Shown: in pieces, positions 1 to 6,322 of the stretch
Position numbering within the stretch: the first letter of the stretch is position 1
Layout of the letters: the number at the start of each line of letters is the position of its first letter
Origin: JBGOTP01 sp041476545
GTDB lineage: Bacteria; Acidobacteriota; Vicinamibacteria; Vicinamibacterales; CAVVIG01
Assembly (NCBI GenBank): GCA_041476545.1
Contig: JBGOTP010000138.1
Coordinates: 1-12,033, forward strand
DNA length: 12,033 nucleotides
Direction of reading: 5' to 3'
Program-made: the position numbers and the translations under genes
Notes under the pieces: generated by a model
The model's input: only the letters and a program-made list of their open reading frames with translations
Told to the model about the DNA's origin: nothing
Database searches by the model: none

Positions 1-657
1 GATGGTGTACTTCCCGCGGATCAACTTGAGCGCCGCCGTCGCATCGATCTCCGACAGCTCGGTATTTGAATACCGGACGTCCCCACCAGGCCCACCAGGC
101 CCACCAGGCCCACCAGGCTTCACCGATGCTGTCGGCACCGGCGTGCCTCCACGACTCCCCCACCAACTGGACACGTTGAATCCCATCGGCGCCAGCACGA
201 TGAAGCCGTAGCGCTCGGCGAAGTCCGTCGTTCCGTCGAAGAGGATCTGCTGGAGCGGCGTGATGCTCAGCCCGTGCAGATCGACAACGAGCGGGGTCAA
301 CTTGCCTGGGACGTAGGTTGAGGGAATGAAGAGCGTATACGGCATGTCCGCATTCGCCTCGGCCAGGTGATACGTGCACTCCAGAATGCGCTGCTGCGAC
401 GCCGTGAGCTTCGGCTGGGCCGAACGCGGAATGCCATTGAAGCCTTTTGAGATATCCGGAGCGGGCTGGCCAGCCAGGGGGGTGCCATCGTGGTTGATAT
501 TGGCGGCGCCGGCGCTCGCGTCGGCGTTGGACTGAGTGACCAGCTGACAGTTCTGGCCGGGCGCAAGCTGTGTCGCGGCCGGCACGTTCTGGGCGAAGAC
601 CGTGGTGGCGGCCAGACCGAGCGTCAGCGCAATCGGCGTGGTGCAGAGTCGCAGCAT
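1..657 (-). CDS. Secreted alpha/beta-hydrolase esterase (PHB depolymerase/feruloyl esterase-like), 3' end outside window
   Basis: The frame is open for 219 codons and runs off the left edge. The start is the ATG at 657, with a GGGGAG Shine-Dalgarno 8 nt upstream (666-671). Residues 1-22 form a signal peptide (short hydrophobic core, then VFA before QN), so export is expected. The hydrolase core begins at about residue 100: MPYTLFIPSTYVPGK, then PLVVDLHG (the HG that usually helps form the oxyanion hole), then DFAERYGFIVLAPMG and SSWWG. This order is typical of extracellular PHB-depolymerase-like and feruloyl/acetyl-xylan esterase-like proteins. The nucleophile-elbow GxSxG motif and the Asp/His of the triad should lie beyond the edge, so catalytic competence cannot be judged. 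A Gly-Gly-Pro repeat sits in a loop after the WWG motif. It is divergent from the radical SAM gene. The fold is fairly sure; the substrate is unknown. Confidence 0.8.
   Translation of the reverse strand, partial: MLRLCTTPIALTLGLAATTVFAQNVPAATQLAPGQNCQLVTQSNADASAGAANINHDGTPLAGQPAPDISKGFNGIPRSAQPKLTASQQRILECTYHLAEANADMPYTLFIPSTYVPGKLTPLVVDLHGLSITPLQQILFDGTTDFAERYGFIVLAPMGFNVSSWWGSRGGTPVPTASVKPGGPGGPGGPGGDVRYSNTELSEIDATAALKLIRGKYTI
82..117. repeat. Four perfect 9-bp tandem repeats inside the esterase gene
   Basis: The unit CCCACCAGG occurs four times back to back (82-90, 91-99, 100-108, 109-117). On the coding (minus) strand the unit is CCTGGTGGG. In frame the array gives a Gly-Gly-Pro-rich loop of the esterase, flanked by KP and GDVRYSN. 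Copies are identical at the nucleotide level, including third positions, which points to recent slippage expansion. Copy number could change in frame without breaking the protein. Confidence 0.9.
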
Positions 658-737
658 GTTCGTTTCTCCCCTTCTGCCTCGGTGTCGAGGGCCCGGTGCG
701 CCGAGCGTGGCGATTTTATCGTAAAGTCTCAGTAAAA

Positions 738-789
738 GGGGTCGGGAGTCTTTTTTCTCTGCCGCTCGTGAAAAAAGACTCCCGACCCC
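738..789. repeat. REP-like perfect palindrome (19-bp arms, 14-nt loop)
   Basis: The left arm 738-756 reads GGGGTCGGGAGTC followed by six T. The right arm 771-789 is its exact reverse complement: six A, then GACTCCCGACCCC. The loop is 757-770. The structure ends with the GC-rich part outside and an A/T tract next to the loop, the layout of REP palindromes mobilised by RAYT (Y1 transposase-like) enzymes. It lies between two divergent gene starts, 18 bp before the radical SAM ATG, so it is not a conventional terminator for either. It could also fold in the 5' leader of that gene and affect its expression. No transposase gene is present in the window. Confidence 0.8.
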
Positions 790-807
790 GTAGACTCTCA
801 ACGCCCT

Positions 808-2457
808 ATGCGAACACTCCGCGTCGGCGTCATCGACCTGGTCACCAAAGGCCCCGAACGCGGGTTGTATTCCCGCATCATGAACGCCAATCTCGTCAGC
901 ATCATGCCGCAGGTCGTGGCGCTCTGGTGCGAACAGCAGGGACACGACGTGACGTTTGTCTGCTATACGGGCTACGAGAACCTGTTGGAGGAGCTGCCGG
1001 ACAATGTCGATCTCGTGTTCATCGGCGCCTTCACGGAGTCCGCGCTCCTGGCGTATGCGGTCAGCAATCTGTTCCGCGCACGAGGGGCGGTCACGGCCTT
1101 GGGTGGCCCCCACGCGCGGTGCTATCCGCGGGACGCGCAGAAGTATTTCGACTACGTGCTGGGGTTCACCGATCAATCGACCGTTCACGATGTGCTCGTC
1201 GATTGTTCACGACATCGGCCTCTCGGTCTCCGCCTCGACGCCGGCCGGCAGCCGGACGAGCTGCCGGGGGTGGAGGAGCGATGGAAATTCGTTGAACCGA
1301 CACTCCGCAAGGCGCCGCTCATCAAGATGGTGCCGATGATCGGCAGCCTCGGCTGCCCCTACACGTGCAGCTTCTGCATCGATTCCGAAGTGCCGTACCA
1401 GCCGCTCGACTTCGACCTGTTGAAGAGCGATCTGCGATTTCTCCGCACGAAGTTCACACGTCCGCTCGTCGGCTGGCACGATCCGAACTTCGGCGTCCGG
1501 TTCAACGACTACATGGACGCCATCGAGGATGCGGTTCCCGCCGACAGCATCGATTTCATCGGCGAGAGCAGCCTCTCGCTGCTGGCCGAGCCGCACGTCA
1601 AGCGGATGAAGCGCGTGGGATTCAAGGGGATCCTGCCGGGGATCGAGTCGTGGTTCAGTCTGGGAGACAAGTCACGCACCGGTTCGCTGCAAGGCCTGGA
1701 CAAAGTCCGCCAGGTCTCCGAACAGGTCAACATGATCCTGGAATACATCCCCTACATGCAGACGAATTTCGTGCTCGGACTGGACTGTGATGAGGGGCCG
1801 GAGCCGTTCGAACTGACCAAGCGGTTCGTGGATCTGTCGCCGGGGGCGTTTCCGGCCTACTCACTCCTGACGGCGTTCGGACAGGCGGCTCCCCTCAATC
1901 TGCAGTACCAGCGGGAGCACCGCGTGCTGCCGCATCCCTTTCACCTGCTGAACAACCACTCGGCGATGAACGTCAAGCCGAAACACTACGCGTGGACCAC
2001 GTTCTACGATCACCTGATCGCTCTGACGAAGTACTCCTATTCCTGGCGGTCCATCATCAATCGGTATCGGGCCAACGCGGGCTTTCTCCCGTCGCTCATG
2101 AACGTGGTGCGAGCCGTGTCCAACGAGGGTTTCGGACGCATCGGCTACTACACGGACACACGCAAGCGGCTGGACTCAGACAAGGAGATGGGGCGCTATC
2201 TGAGCGGGGACACGAGCACCCTGCCGCAGTTCTATCTGGAGAGAGCGGTGAGCAGCCTGGGCCCGCTCTACCGGCATCTTCCTGAGGGCGCGCTGTATCA
2301 CGACCCGAACGCCTATCTGAACGCCACGGGCACACCGGGCGGCCTCGGCCTCATTACGGTGAAGACGCCGCGCGATACCGTTGACAGCGTTAACAGCGTT
2401 AACCGGGCTACTTCGCCGGAGGAGGAATTGCCGGCAGGTGCAGCGCCATCTGCGTAA
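808..2457 (+). CDS. B12-binding-type radical SAM protein, function unknown
   Basis: This 549-residue protein has an N-terminal Rossmann-like region (about 1-135) of the kind annotated as a B12-binding domain, with the GGPH turn at 99-102 (ALGGPHARCYP). The classical DxHxxG cobalamin ligand motif is not visible, as is common in this superfamily. The radical SAM domain follows, with the 4Fe-4S motif CPYTCSFC at Cys183, Cys187 and Cys190. It should bind SAM and generate a 5'-deoxyadenosyl radical in the cytoplasm; the reaction and substrate cannot be assigned. The C-terminal ~150 residues match nothing I recognise, and the last ~27 residues are low in complexity. No Shine-Dalgarno is obvious before the ATG, but this is the first ATG that keeps the N-terminal strand MRTLRVGVIDLV. 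The 3' end overlaps the opposing cupin gene by 50 bp. No B12-synthesis or SAM-partner gene is adjacent. Confidence 0.88.
   Translation: MRTLRVGVIDLVTKGPERGLYSRIMNANLVSIMPQVVALWCEQQGHDVTFVCYTGYENLLEELPDNVDLVFIGAFTESALLAYAVSNLFRARGAVTALGGPHARCYPRDAQKYFDYVLGFTDQSTVHDVLVDCSRHRPLGLRLDAGRQPDELPGVEERWKFVEPTLRKAPLIKMVPMIGSLGCPYTCSFCIDSEVPYQPLDFDLLKSDLRFLRTKFTRPLVGWHDPNFGVRFNDYMDAIEDAVPADSIDFIGESSLSLLAEPHVKRMKRVGFKGILPGIESWFSLGDKSRTGSLQGLDKVRQVSEQVNMILEYIPYMQTNFVLGLDCDEGPEPFELTKRFVDLSPGAFPAYSLLTAFGQAAPLNLQYQREHRVLPHPFHLLNNHSAMNVKPKHYAWTTFYDHLIALTKYSYSWRSIINRYRANAGFLPSLMNVVRAVSNEGFGRIGYYTDTRKRLDSDKEMGRYLSGDTSTLPQFYLERAVSSLGPLYRHLPEGALYHDPNAYLNATGTPGGLGLITVKTPRDTVDSVNSVNRATSPEEELPAGAAPSA
2380..2406. repeat. 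Three 9-bp tandem units at the 3' end of the radical SAM gene
   Basis: GTTGACAGC (2380-2388), GTTAACAGC (2389-2397) and the more diverged GTTAACCGG (2398-2406) are head-to-tail. In frame they encode part of DSVNSVN near the C-terminus of the radical SAM protein. The array abuts the 3' end of the convergent cupin gene at 2408. Confidence 0.65.
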
Positions 2458-2911
2458 TCGACCCCTGGATGTTGGTAAACCAGTGCGGTACGCCGGCAGG
2501 GACCATCACGAAGTCGCCCTTGCCCAGTTTTTGCGAGACGCCACCCTCCACGCCCTTTGTGCTGCTCAAGTTCGCGCCGGTGCGCGTCGGCTCGATGAGC
2601 TTCCCGCCGGTGACGAGCGTGGCCGCGCCGTCGATGACATAGAAGAGTTCCGCCTCCGTCTCGTGGACCGATGCACTCTGCGCCACCGGCACGCGATGTT
2701 CGATGTTCACGGCGTACGGCGGAAACTGCAGAAGGCGGTTGATCGTGCCGTTCCTATCCGCGGGTTGCTTGGCAACCATGGCCGCAAGGTCGGCAGCCGA
2801 GACGTAGGCCGCCTTGGTCGGGTCTGGCGCGGGCGGGTTCTGGCCCGCCTGCTGAGCCCAGGCGGCGGATGAAAGAAGCGTGAGCACGCAGCCGACGGCG
2901 AGGACTCGCAT
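2408..2911 (-). CDS. Secreted single-domain cupin protein
   Basis: The protein has 167 residues. The ATG at 2911 is preceded by AGAGGAGG (2917-2924) with 5 nt spacing, a strong Shine-Dalgarno. Residues 1-19 are a signal peptide ending in AWA, so the product is exported, probably periplasmic. The cupin barrel has its first motif at about 83-95 (HETEAELFYVIDG, with His83 and Glu88 as likely metal ligands) and its second at 132-143 (GDFVMVPAGVPH, with His143). It lacks the strict HxH of classical metal cupins, so metal binding is likely but not certain. Function is unknown: exported single cupins can be enzymes or sugar/small-ligand binders. The length is normal for the family. Its last 50 bp overlap the convergent radical SAM gene. 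Confidence 0.85.
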   Translation of the reverse strand: MRVLAVGCVLTLLSSAAWAQQAGQNPPAPDPTKAAYVSAADLAAMVAKQPADRNGTINRLLQFPPYAVNIEHRVPVAQSASVHETEAELFYVIDGAATLVTGGKLIEPTRTGANLSSTKGVEGGVSQKLGKGDFVMVPAGVPHWFTNIQGSITQMALHLPAIPPPAK

Positions 2912-3124
2912 GTGAACCTCCTCTGATCAATCACGACTTCACGCGATCTGCGTGCAGGTGCGCGATTGTACATCCGGAGGGGCTGGCTAGAGCGATGGAG
3001 AAGAGAGCGGAGTGGGTCTGGGTTGGGGGCCTGCTGTGCCCGTCGGGATCCCTCGTCTCGGCCAACCGGTCGGCAGCCCGGACACCGCGTCTTCCGCCTC
3101 ATCCCCTTCCGATCACGAGACGGG

Positions 3125-3207
3125 CAGGTGAGCGGCCGGGACGGCTCGGGGACGCGACGCGTGGAAGTCGTGCGATCGGCGACAGTGGGCAAAACGCGTG
3201 CGCCGGC
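3125..3207 (+). repeat. Imperfect inverted repeat, copy A
   Basis: Copy A carries three blocks in order: an 18-bp block at 3125-3142 (caggtgagcggccgggac), a gaagtcg core at 3164-3170, and aaaacgcgtgcgccggc at 3191-3207. The same blocks occur in the same order on the opposite strand at 3391 down to 3323. The first and third blocks each differ by one base between the copies. Spacing between blocks is about 14 bp longer in this copy, so an insertion or deletion separates the two. Confidence 0.6.
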
Positions 3208-3322
3208 CAGCGGCCGCGTCGATCGTGAGTGGCGCCCGAATCGCATCACGTAGCCCGAGCGGTCGAATGTTCCTGGCACAGTTCATGGAGTGGCCCGAAT
3301 AGACGCGGGCATCGACAGGTCC

Positions 3323-3391
3323 GCCGGAGCACGCGTTTTTCCGCGCGACTTCATCGCGGCGCGGCCCAGAGTTGTCCCGACCGCTCACCTG
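3323..3391 (-). repeat. Imperfect inverted repeat, copy B
   Basis: Read on the minus strand, the first block is at 3391-3374 (caggtgagcggtcgggac), gaagtcg is at 3352-3346, and aaaacgcgtgctccggc is at 3339-3323. This is the inverted counterpart of copy A, about 115 bp away. The pair could be ends of a small non-autonomous element, two insertions of a dispersed intergenic repeat, or arms of a long structured RNA. Confidence 0.6.
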
Positions 3392-3431
3392 ATCAACGGG
3401 ATCGACGTAATCCTGACAAGACTGGAAGGAT

Positions 3432-3459
3432 GGCCACGCCGGAGGAATCCGGCGTGGCC
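3432..3459 (-). terminator. GC-rich hairpin downstream of the PEGA gene
   Basis: GGCCACGCCGG (3432-3442) and CCGGCGTGGCC (3449-3459) form a perfect 11-bp stem with a 6-nt loop, 47 bp past the PEGA-gene stop. No clear T-run follows on the minus strand (it reads atccttcc), so it is an atypical intrinsic terminator or an mRNA 3'-end stabiliser. Confidence 0.5.
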
Positions 3460-3506
3460 CGAAGGAGGCATCATTGGACGGGCAACAAGCCCGCCTGGTG
3501 AACGCG

Positions 3507-4211
3507 CTATGGCCGTTCGGGAACGAGATCCCCGTGCAGGTCGAGCGTCCGTGTCGGGTCGACGTAGACATCGTAGACCCGCGTCTCGTAACCGGGGGCC
3601 TCGATCTCGACGCGGTGCGGCCCCGCCTCGAGCGTCAACCGCTGGAAGGTCCCATCAAAGTCATCCACGATACCCGTGTAATAGCCGTCCACGTAGACGG
3701 CGGCGTCACGTGGCCGGACCTCGAGCCGCAGATCGCCGTAGTAGTGACGAGGACCGTAGGCTCCAGAAGGGACTGAGTATCCGTAGACCGGACCGTAGTA
3801 CGGGGATCCATACCGATAGCCCGAACCGAATGCGAAGTAGACGCTCAGGCCAGGACCAGGGCGGTAGTAGCGGCGCGGGGCGATACGGGGCGCGATATAG
3901 ACGGGGCCACGGCGAGGTGCGACGTAGACAGGTCCTCGGCGTTGCTCCTGAACGGTGCCCGCGCGGGGTTGCTGCTGACTGGGGCCCGTGCGAGGCTGCT
4001 GCGGAGCCGGGCCTGCGGGCCGTTGCTGCTGAGGGGCGCTCGGGCGCTGACGTGCCTGCTCGCCTCGACCGCCCTGGGGGCTCGAGCCGTCGCCACCATT
4101 GCGATTGGGCCGCCTGCCGTCCTGCCCGGCTTCCACCGAGAACGCACTCGCGCCAAGCGCCAGAACCAGCGCCGCCGGAAAGACGACCCTGTTGAGCTTC
4201 TTGAGCCTCAT
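3507..4211 (-). CDS. Exported PEGA-domain protein with a Gln/Pro/Arg/Gly-rich linker
   Basis: I place the start at 4211: AGGGGA (4219-4224) lies 7 nt upstream, and the ATG begins a good signal peptide (MRLKK, then a hydrophobic stretch to about residue 28, VEAG). An in-frame upstream start at 4343 would add 44 residues with no export-signal character. The mature 234-residue precursor has a disordered linker at about 30-118 rich in PQQQRP and RRGPVY repeats, a Tyr/Gly-rich segment (122-160), and a C-terminal PEGA domain at about 158-228 (LRLEVRPRDAAVYVDGYYTG, then LEAGPHRVEIEAPGYE). PEGA domains are carbohydrate/cell-surface-associated beta modules; an envelope role is likely but no partner or ligand is evident. 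The gene is divergent from the HD-GYP gene. Confidence 0.85.
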   Translation of the reverse strand: MRLKKLNRVVFPAALVLALGASAFSVEAGQDGRRPNRNGGDGSSPQGGRGEQARQRPSAPQQQRPAGPAPQQPRTGPSQQQPRAGTVQEQRRGPVYVAPRRGPVYIAPRIAPRRYYRPGPGLSVYFAFGSGYRYGSPYYGPVYGYSVPSGAYGPRHYYGDLRLEVRPRDAAVYVDGYYTGIVDDFDGTFQRLTLEAGPHRVEIEAPGYETRVYDVYVDPTRTLDLHGDLVPERP

Positions 4212-4229
4212 GACCTGATCCCCTGAAGT

Positions 4230-4249
4230 GCGGGCCACCCGCGGCCCGC
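4230..4249 (-). promoter_or_regulatory. 5'-leader hairpin of the PEGA gene
   Basis: GCGGGCC (4230-4236) and GGCCCGC (4243-4249) pair perfectly around a 6-nt loop. The stem ends 5 nt before the PEGA Shine-Dalgarno, so it may influence translation or mRNA stability. The role is inferred from position only. Confidence 0.4.
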
Positions 4250-4261
4250 GCCCCTCCTGAA

Positions 4262-4278
4262 GGCAACAACGCTGCCAG
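4262..4278 (-). promoter_or_regulatory. Possible sigma-54 (-24/-12) promoter for the PEGA gene
   Basis: On the minus strand the site reads cTGGCAGC-gttg-TTGCC. The invariant GG and GC are 12 bp apart, as required for -24/-12 elements, but the sixth base of the -24 box and the last base of the -12 box deviate from consensus. It lies about 50 bp upstream of the PEGA start. No sigma-54 activator gene is in the window. Confidence 0.3.
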
Positions 4279-4298
4279 TGCGGAAGTGCCAAATCCTT

Positions 4299-4313
4299 AC
4301 GGTAATTTACAGT
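4299..4313. promoter_or_regulatory. AT-rich 15-bp near-palindrome (operator candidate)
   Basis: ACGGTAATTTACAGT pairs at six of seven positions around a central T. It is an AT-rich island in the GC-rich gap between the divergent PEGA and HD-GYP genes, suited to a dimeric regulator. No regulator can be named. Confidence 0.3.
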
Positions 4314-4432
4314 CTCACACCCGGCCGCCATCCTGAGCGTCACCGCGAAGATACACCCACGACGGGACCGGGGCGACGCCGGCGCGCCGCCCGATGTGAC
4401 GCTACGGGGGGGACTGTCGGAATCCGATACTG

Positions 4433-6289
4433 GTGAAGACGACGATGACGTGGGCCTCCTGGTACATTCGGATCGTAATCGCGGGTGGCACGGCCGTGCT
4501 CGTGGTCTCCGTCCTCAATCTCGCGGGGCACGGCACACCCGCAGCCGCCCTGGTCCTGGTCGCGCTGTCCTGCCTCAGCGGTATCGCAGGCGTACGGCTG
4601 CCGGCCGCCGGCGTCACGGTGTCCAGTTCGGACATGTTCGCGCTCGCGGCCGCCGTCCTGTACGGGCCGGCGGCCGGGACCCTGGCCGTCGGCCTCGATT
4701 CGATCGCGATGGTCTGGCATCTGCGCGGAAGGAACCACGGGTGGAGGCGCCAGTGGTTCAGTGTGGCCGCCTCCCCTGCCGCCATGTGGCTTGCGTCGAG
4801 CACGGCCTTTGGCCTGGCCGGCCTGGCGGACGTCGTCCCGCATGGCTGGTGGCTCGTGCTCATCGTCTGCGCCGGCCTCTACTTTCCCGGCAACGCGGCG
4901 CTCGTCACCCTGGCCGTCGGCCTCTCCGACCGTCAGCCGCTGCTGACAACCTGGCGCGAGATCTGCTCCCGATCCTGGCTGAGCTACGTGGGCGGCGCGT
5001 ACGCCGCCGCGCTGCTGATTGCCCTCTACCAAGGCGTCGGACTCACGGCGCTCGTGCTGCTCCTGCCCCTGCCCTTCCTACTCTCCTACACGTTGAAGAT
5101 CTCCCTGGCGCGGGCCGACGAACAGATCCGCCATCTGGAAGCCTTGCAACACCATCACGAATCGACGATCGAGGCCTTCGCGCACGCCGTGGACGCGAAA
5201 GACCAGGTCACGCATGGACACATTCGACGCGTCCAGACCGACTGCCTCAAGCTCGCTGCACGCATCGGCGTCTCGGACCCGCGTGAGGTTCGGGCTCTCC
5301 AAGCGGGCGCCCTGCTCCACGACCTCGGCAAGATCGCGACACCGGAGCACATTCTCAACAAGCCCGGTCCGCTGACCACGGCCGAACTGGCCCAGATGCA
5401 GGCCCACGCCGTGAAAGGCGCGGAAATCCTCTCCGCCATCCAGTTTGACTACCCAGTCATCCCCATCGTGCGCCACCATCACGAAAACTGGGACGGCACC
5501 GGCTACCCGGATGGGCTTGCTGGAGAGGCCATCCCCCTGGGCGCGCGCATCCTGCAGGTTGTGGACTGCTTCGACGCGCTGACGTCCGACCGTCCCTATC
5601 GCCCGCGTATGACCACCACCGAGGCGCTCGCCATTCTCCGGAATCGCCGCGGATCGATGTACGACCCGGGTCTGGTCGACGCCTTCGTCGCCATGCGAGC
5701 GGAGGTGACCGACACCGACGAGGGCGAGGCGGATGCCATACCGCCGCGATCGGCCAGCCACACGCTCGAAACGCCCCAGCTCCCAAGCGCGGCGCCGCAT
5801 CATCTCGACCGCATGGGCCTCGTCTGCGCCTTTGCCCGGCAACTGGCGGATGCGCAGGACGTGACGGAGGCCGGCCGGCAGGCGTGTGCCGCCGGCATCC
5901 TGATGTTCGGCGGCACTGGCGTCTTCTACGCCTACGATCACGATGCGGATCGCCTGCACGCCGTGGCCGCGGCAGGCGCGGACGAACTGGCGTTCATCGG
6001 TACCACCCTCGTCCCCGGTCGCGGCGTCACGGGCTGGGTCGCGGTGAACCGCCGGATCCTCATCGGCGCCGACGCCCGGCTCGATCAAAGCGAGGGATCG
6101 GAGAACGTGCCGCCTCGACGGAGCCGGTGCCTGGCCACGCCGGTCTGGAACGGGTCCGACGTCATCGGCGTTCTGACTTGGTACGCCGACGCCTTCCAGG
6201 ATCAGGCGCCCTGGTTCGCCGAAGCCGTCAGCGAAGCGCTTGGCGACAGCCTGACGGCCCTGGCCTTGGTGCCAGTGGCCAAAGCGTGA
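4433..6289 (+). CDS. Membrane HD-GYP domain protein with C-terminal GAF domain (probable c-di-GMP phosphodiesterase)
   Basis: The 618-residue product likely starts at a GTG (4433); an in-frame ATG four codons later (4445) is an alternative, and neither has a clear Shine-Dalgarno. Residues 10-222 are hydrophobic with several membrane helices, probably a sensory module. A short charged linker (223-245) leads to a complete HD-GYP domain: HDLGK at 296-300, HHHENWDGTGYP at 348-359 (the GYP signature), then RILQVVDCFDALTSDRPYR at 372-390. These are the metal-ligand and signature motifs of active enzymes that hydrolyse cyclic-di-GMP, so catalysis is likely. Residues about 460-612 look like a GAF domain (FYAYDHDADRLHAVAAAG, then GRGVTGWVAVNRR, then ATPVWNGSDVIGVLTWY). 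GAF placed after HD-GYP is less usual than before it. It is a single gene, divergent from PEGA and convergent with the TonB receptor. Confidence 0.9.
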   Translation: MKTTMTWASWYIRIVIAGGTAVLVVSVLNLAGHGTPAAALVLVALSCLSGIAGVRLPAAGVTVSSSDMFALAAAVLYGPAAGTLAVGLDSIAMVWHLRGRNHGWRRQWFSVAASPAAMWLASSTAFGLAGLADVVPHGWWLVLIVCAGLYFPGNAALVTLAVGLSDRQPLLTTWREICSRSWLSYVGGAYAAALLIALYQGVGLTALVLLLPLPFLLSYTLKISLARADEQIRHLEALQHHHESTIEAFAHAVDAKDQVTHGHIRRVQTDCLKLAARIGVSDPREVRALQAGALLHDLGKIATPEHILNKPGPLTTAELAQMQAHAVKGAEILSAIQFDYPVIPIVRHHHENWDGTGYPDGLAGEAIPLGARILQVVDCFDALTSDRPYRPRMTTTEALAILRNRRGSMYDPGLVDAFVAMRAEVTDTDEGEADAIPPRSASHTLETPQLPSAAPHHLDRMGLVCAFARQLADAQDVTEAGRQACAAGILMFGGTGVFYAYDHDADRLHAVAAAGADELAFIGTTLVPGRGVTGWVAVNRRILIGADARLDQSEGSENVPPRRSRCLATPVWNGSDVIGVLTWYADAFQDQAPWFAEAVSEALGDSLTALALVPVAKA

Positions 6290-6290
6290 A

Positions 6291-6310
6291 GGAATCAGGG
6301 CCCTAGTTCC
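6291..6310. other. 20-bp near-palindrome between convergent genes
   Basis: The 33-bp gap between the HD-GYP and TonB-receptor stops contains GGAATCAGGGCCCTAGTTCC. It is self-complementary at eight of ten positions, plus one T-G pair and one mismatch. There is no loop or T-run, so a terminator role is weak; the gap shows no other transcription stop for either gene. Confidence 0.3.
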
Positions 6311-6322
6311 GCAAGGCGTTCT

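Larger units (their letters stand above)
2912..3506. other. 595-bp gene-free stretch
   Basis: Frames here on both strands are Arg/Ser/Pro-rich, have no Shine-Dalgarno and match no recognisable family, so I call none of them a gene. The stretch contains the cupin ribosome binding site (2917-2924), an imperfect inverted repeat pair (3125-3207 and 3323-3391), a short direct repeat (3227-3241 and 3288-3300, both gagtggc then cccgaat) and a GC-rich hairpin near the PEGA gene stop. I saw no tRNA. Decayed coding or mobile sequence is possible. Confidence 0.6.

Noticed and set aside
570..1295. Open frame on plus spanning the REP palindrome and the radical SAM 5' end
   Set aside because: Arg-rich nonsense translated through the palindrome; the overlapping frame from 808 has clear family motifs.
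2966..3253. Small open frame on plus in the gene-free stretch
   Set aside because: Composition is typical of a spurious frame. Its similarity to a minus-strand frame nearby is explained by the inverted DNA repeat, not by protein conservation.
2707..3279. Open frame on minus upstream of and overlapping the cupin
   Set aside because: It overlaps the cupin in another frame, is Arg/Ser/Pro-rich and has no ribosome site; the cupin has an excellent one.
3240..3285. tRNA-like T-loop (ggtcgaat) in the gene-free stretch
   Set aside because: No matching acceptor, D or anticodon stems could be assembled around it.
3290..4195. Long open frame on plus opposite the PEGA gene
   Set aside because: Arg/Pro/Ser-rich translation, no Shine-Dalgarno; the opposite strand has a signal peptide and a recognisable PEGA domain, so this is a GC-rich shadow frame.
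4340..6088. Long minus-strand frames opposite the HD-GYP gene
   Set aside because: Antisense shadows in a GC-rich gene with complete HD-GYP motifs on the plus strand.
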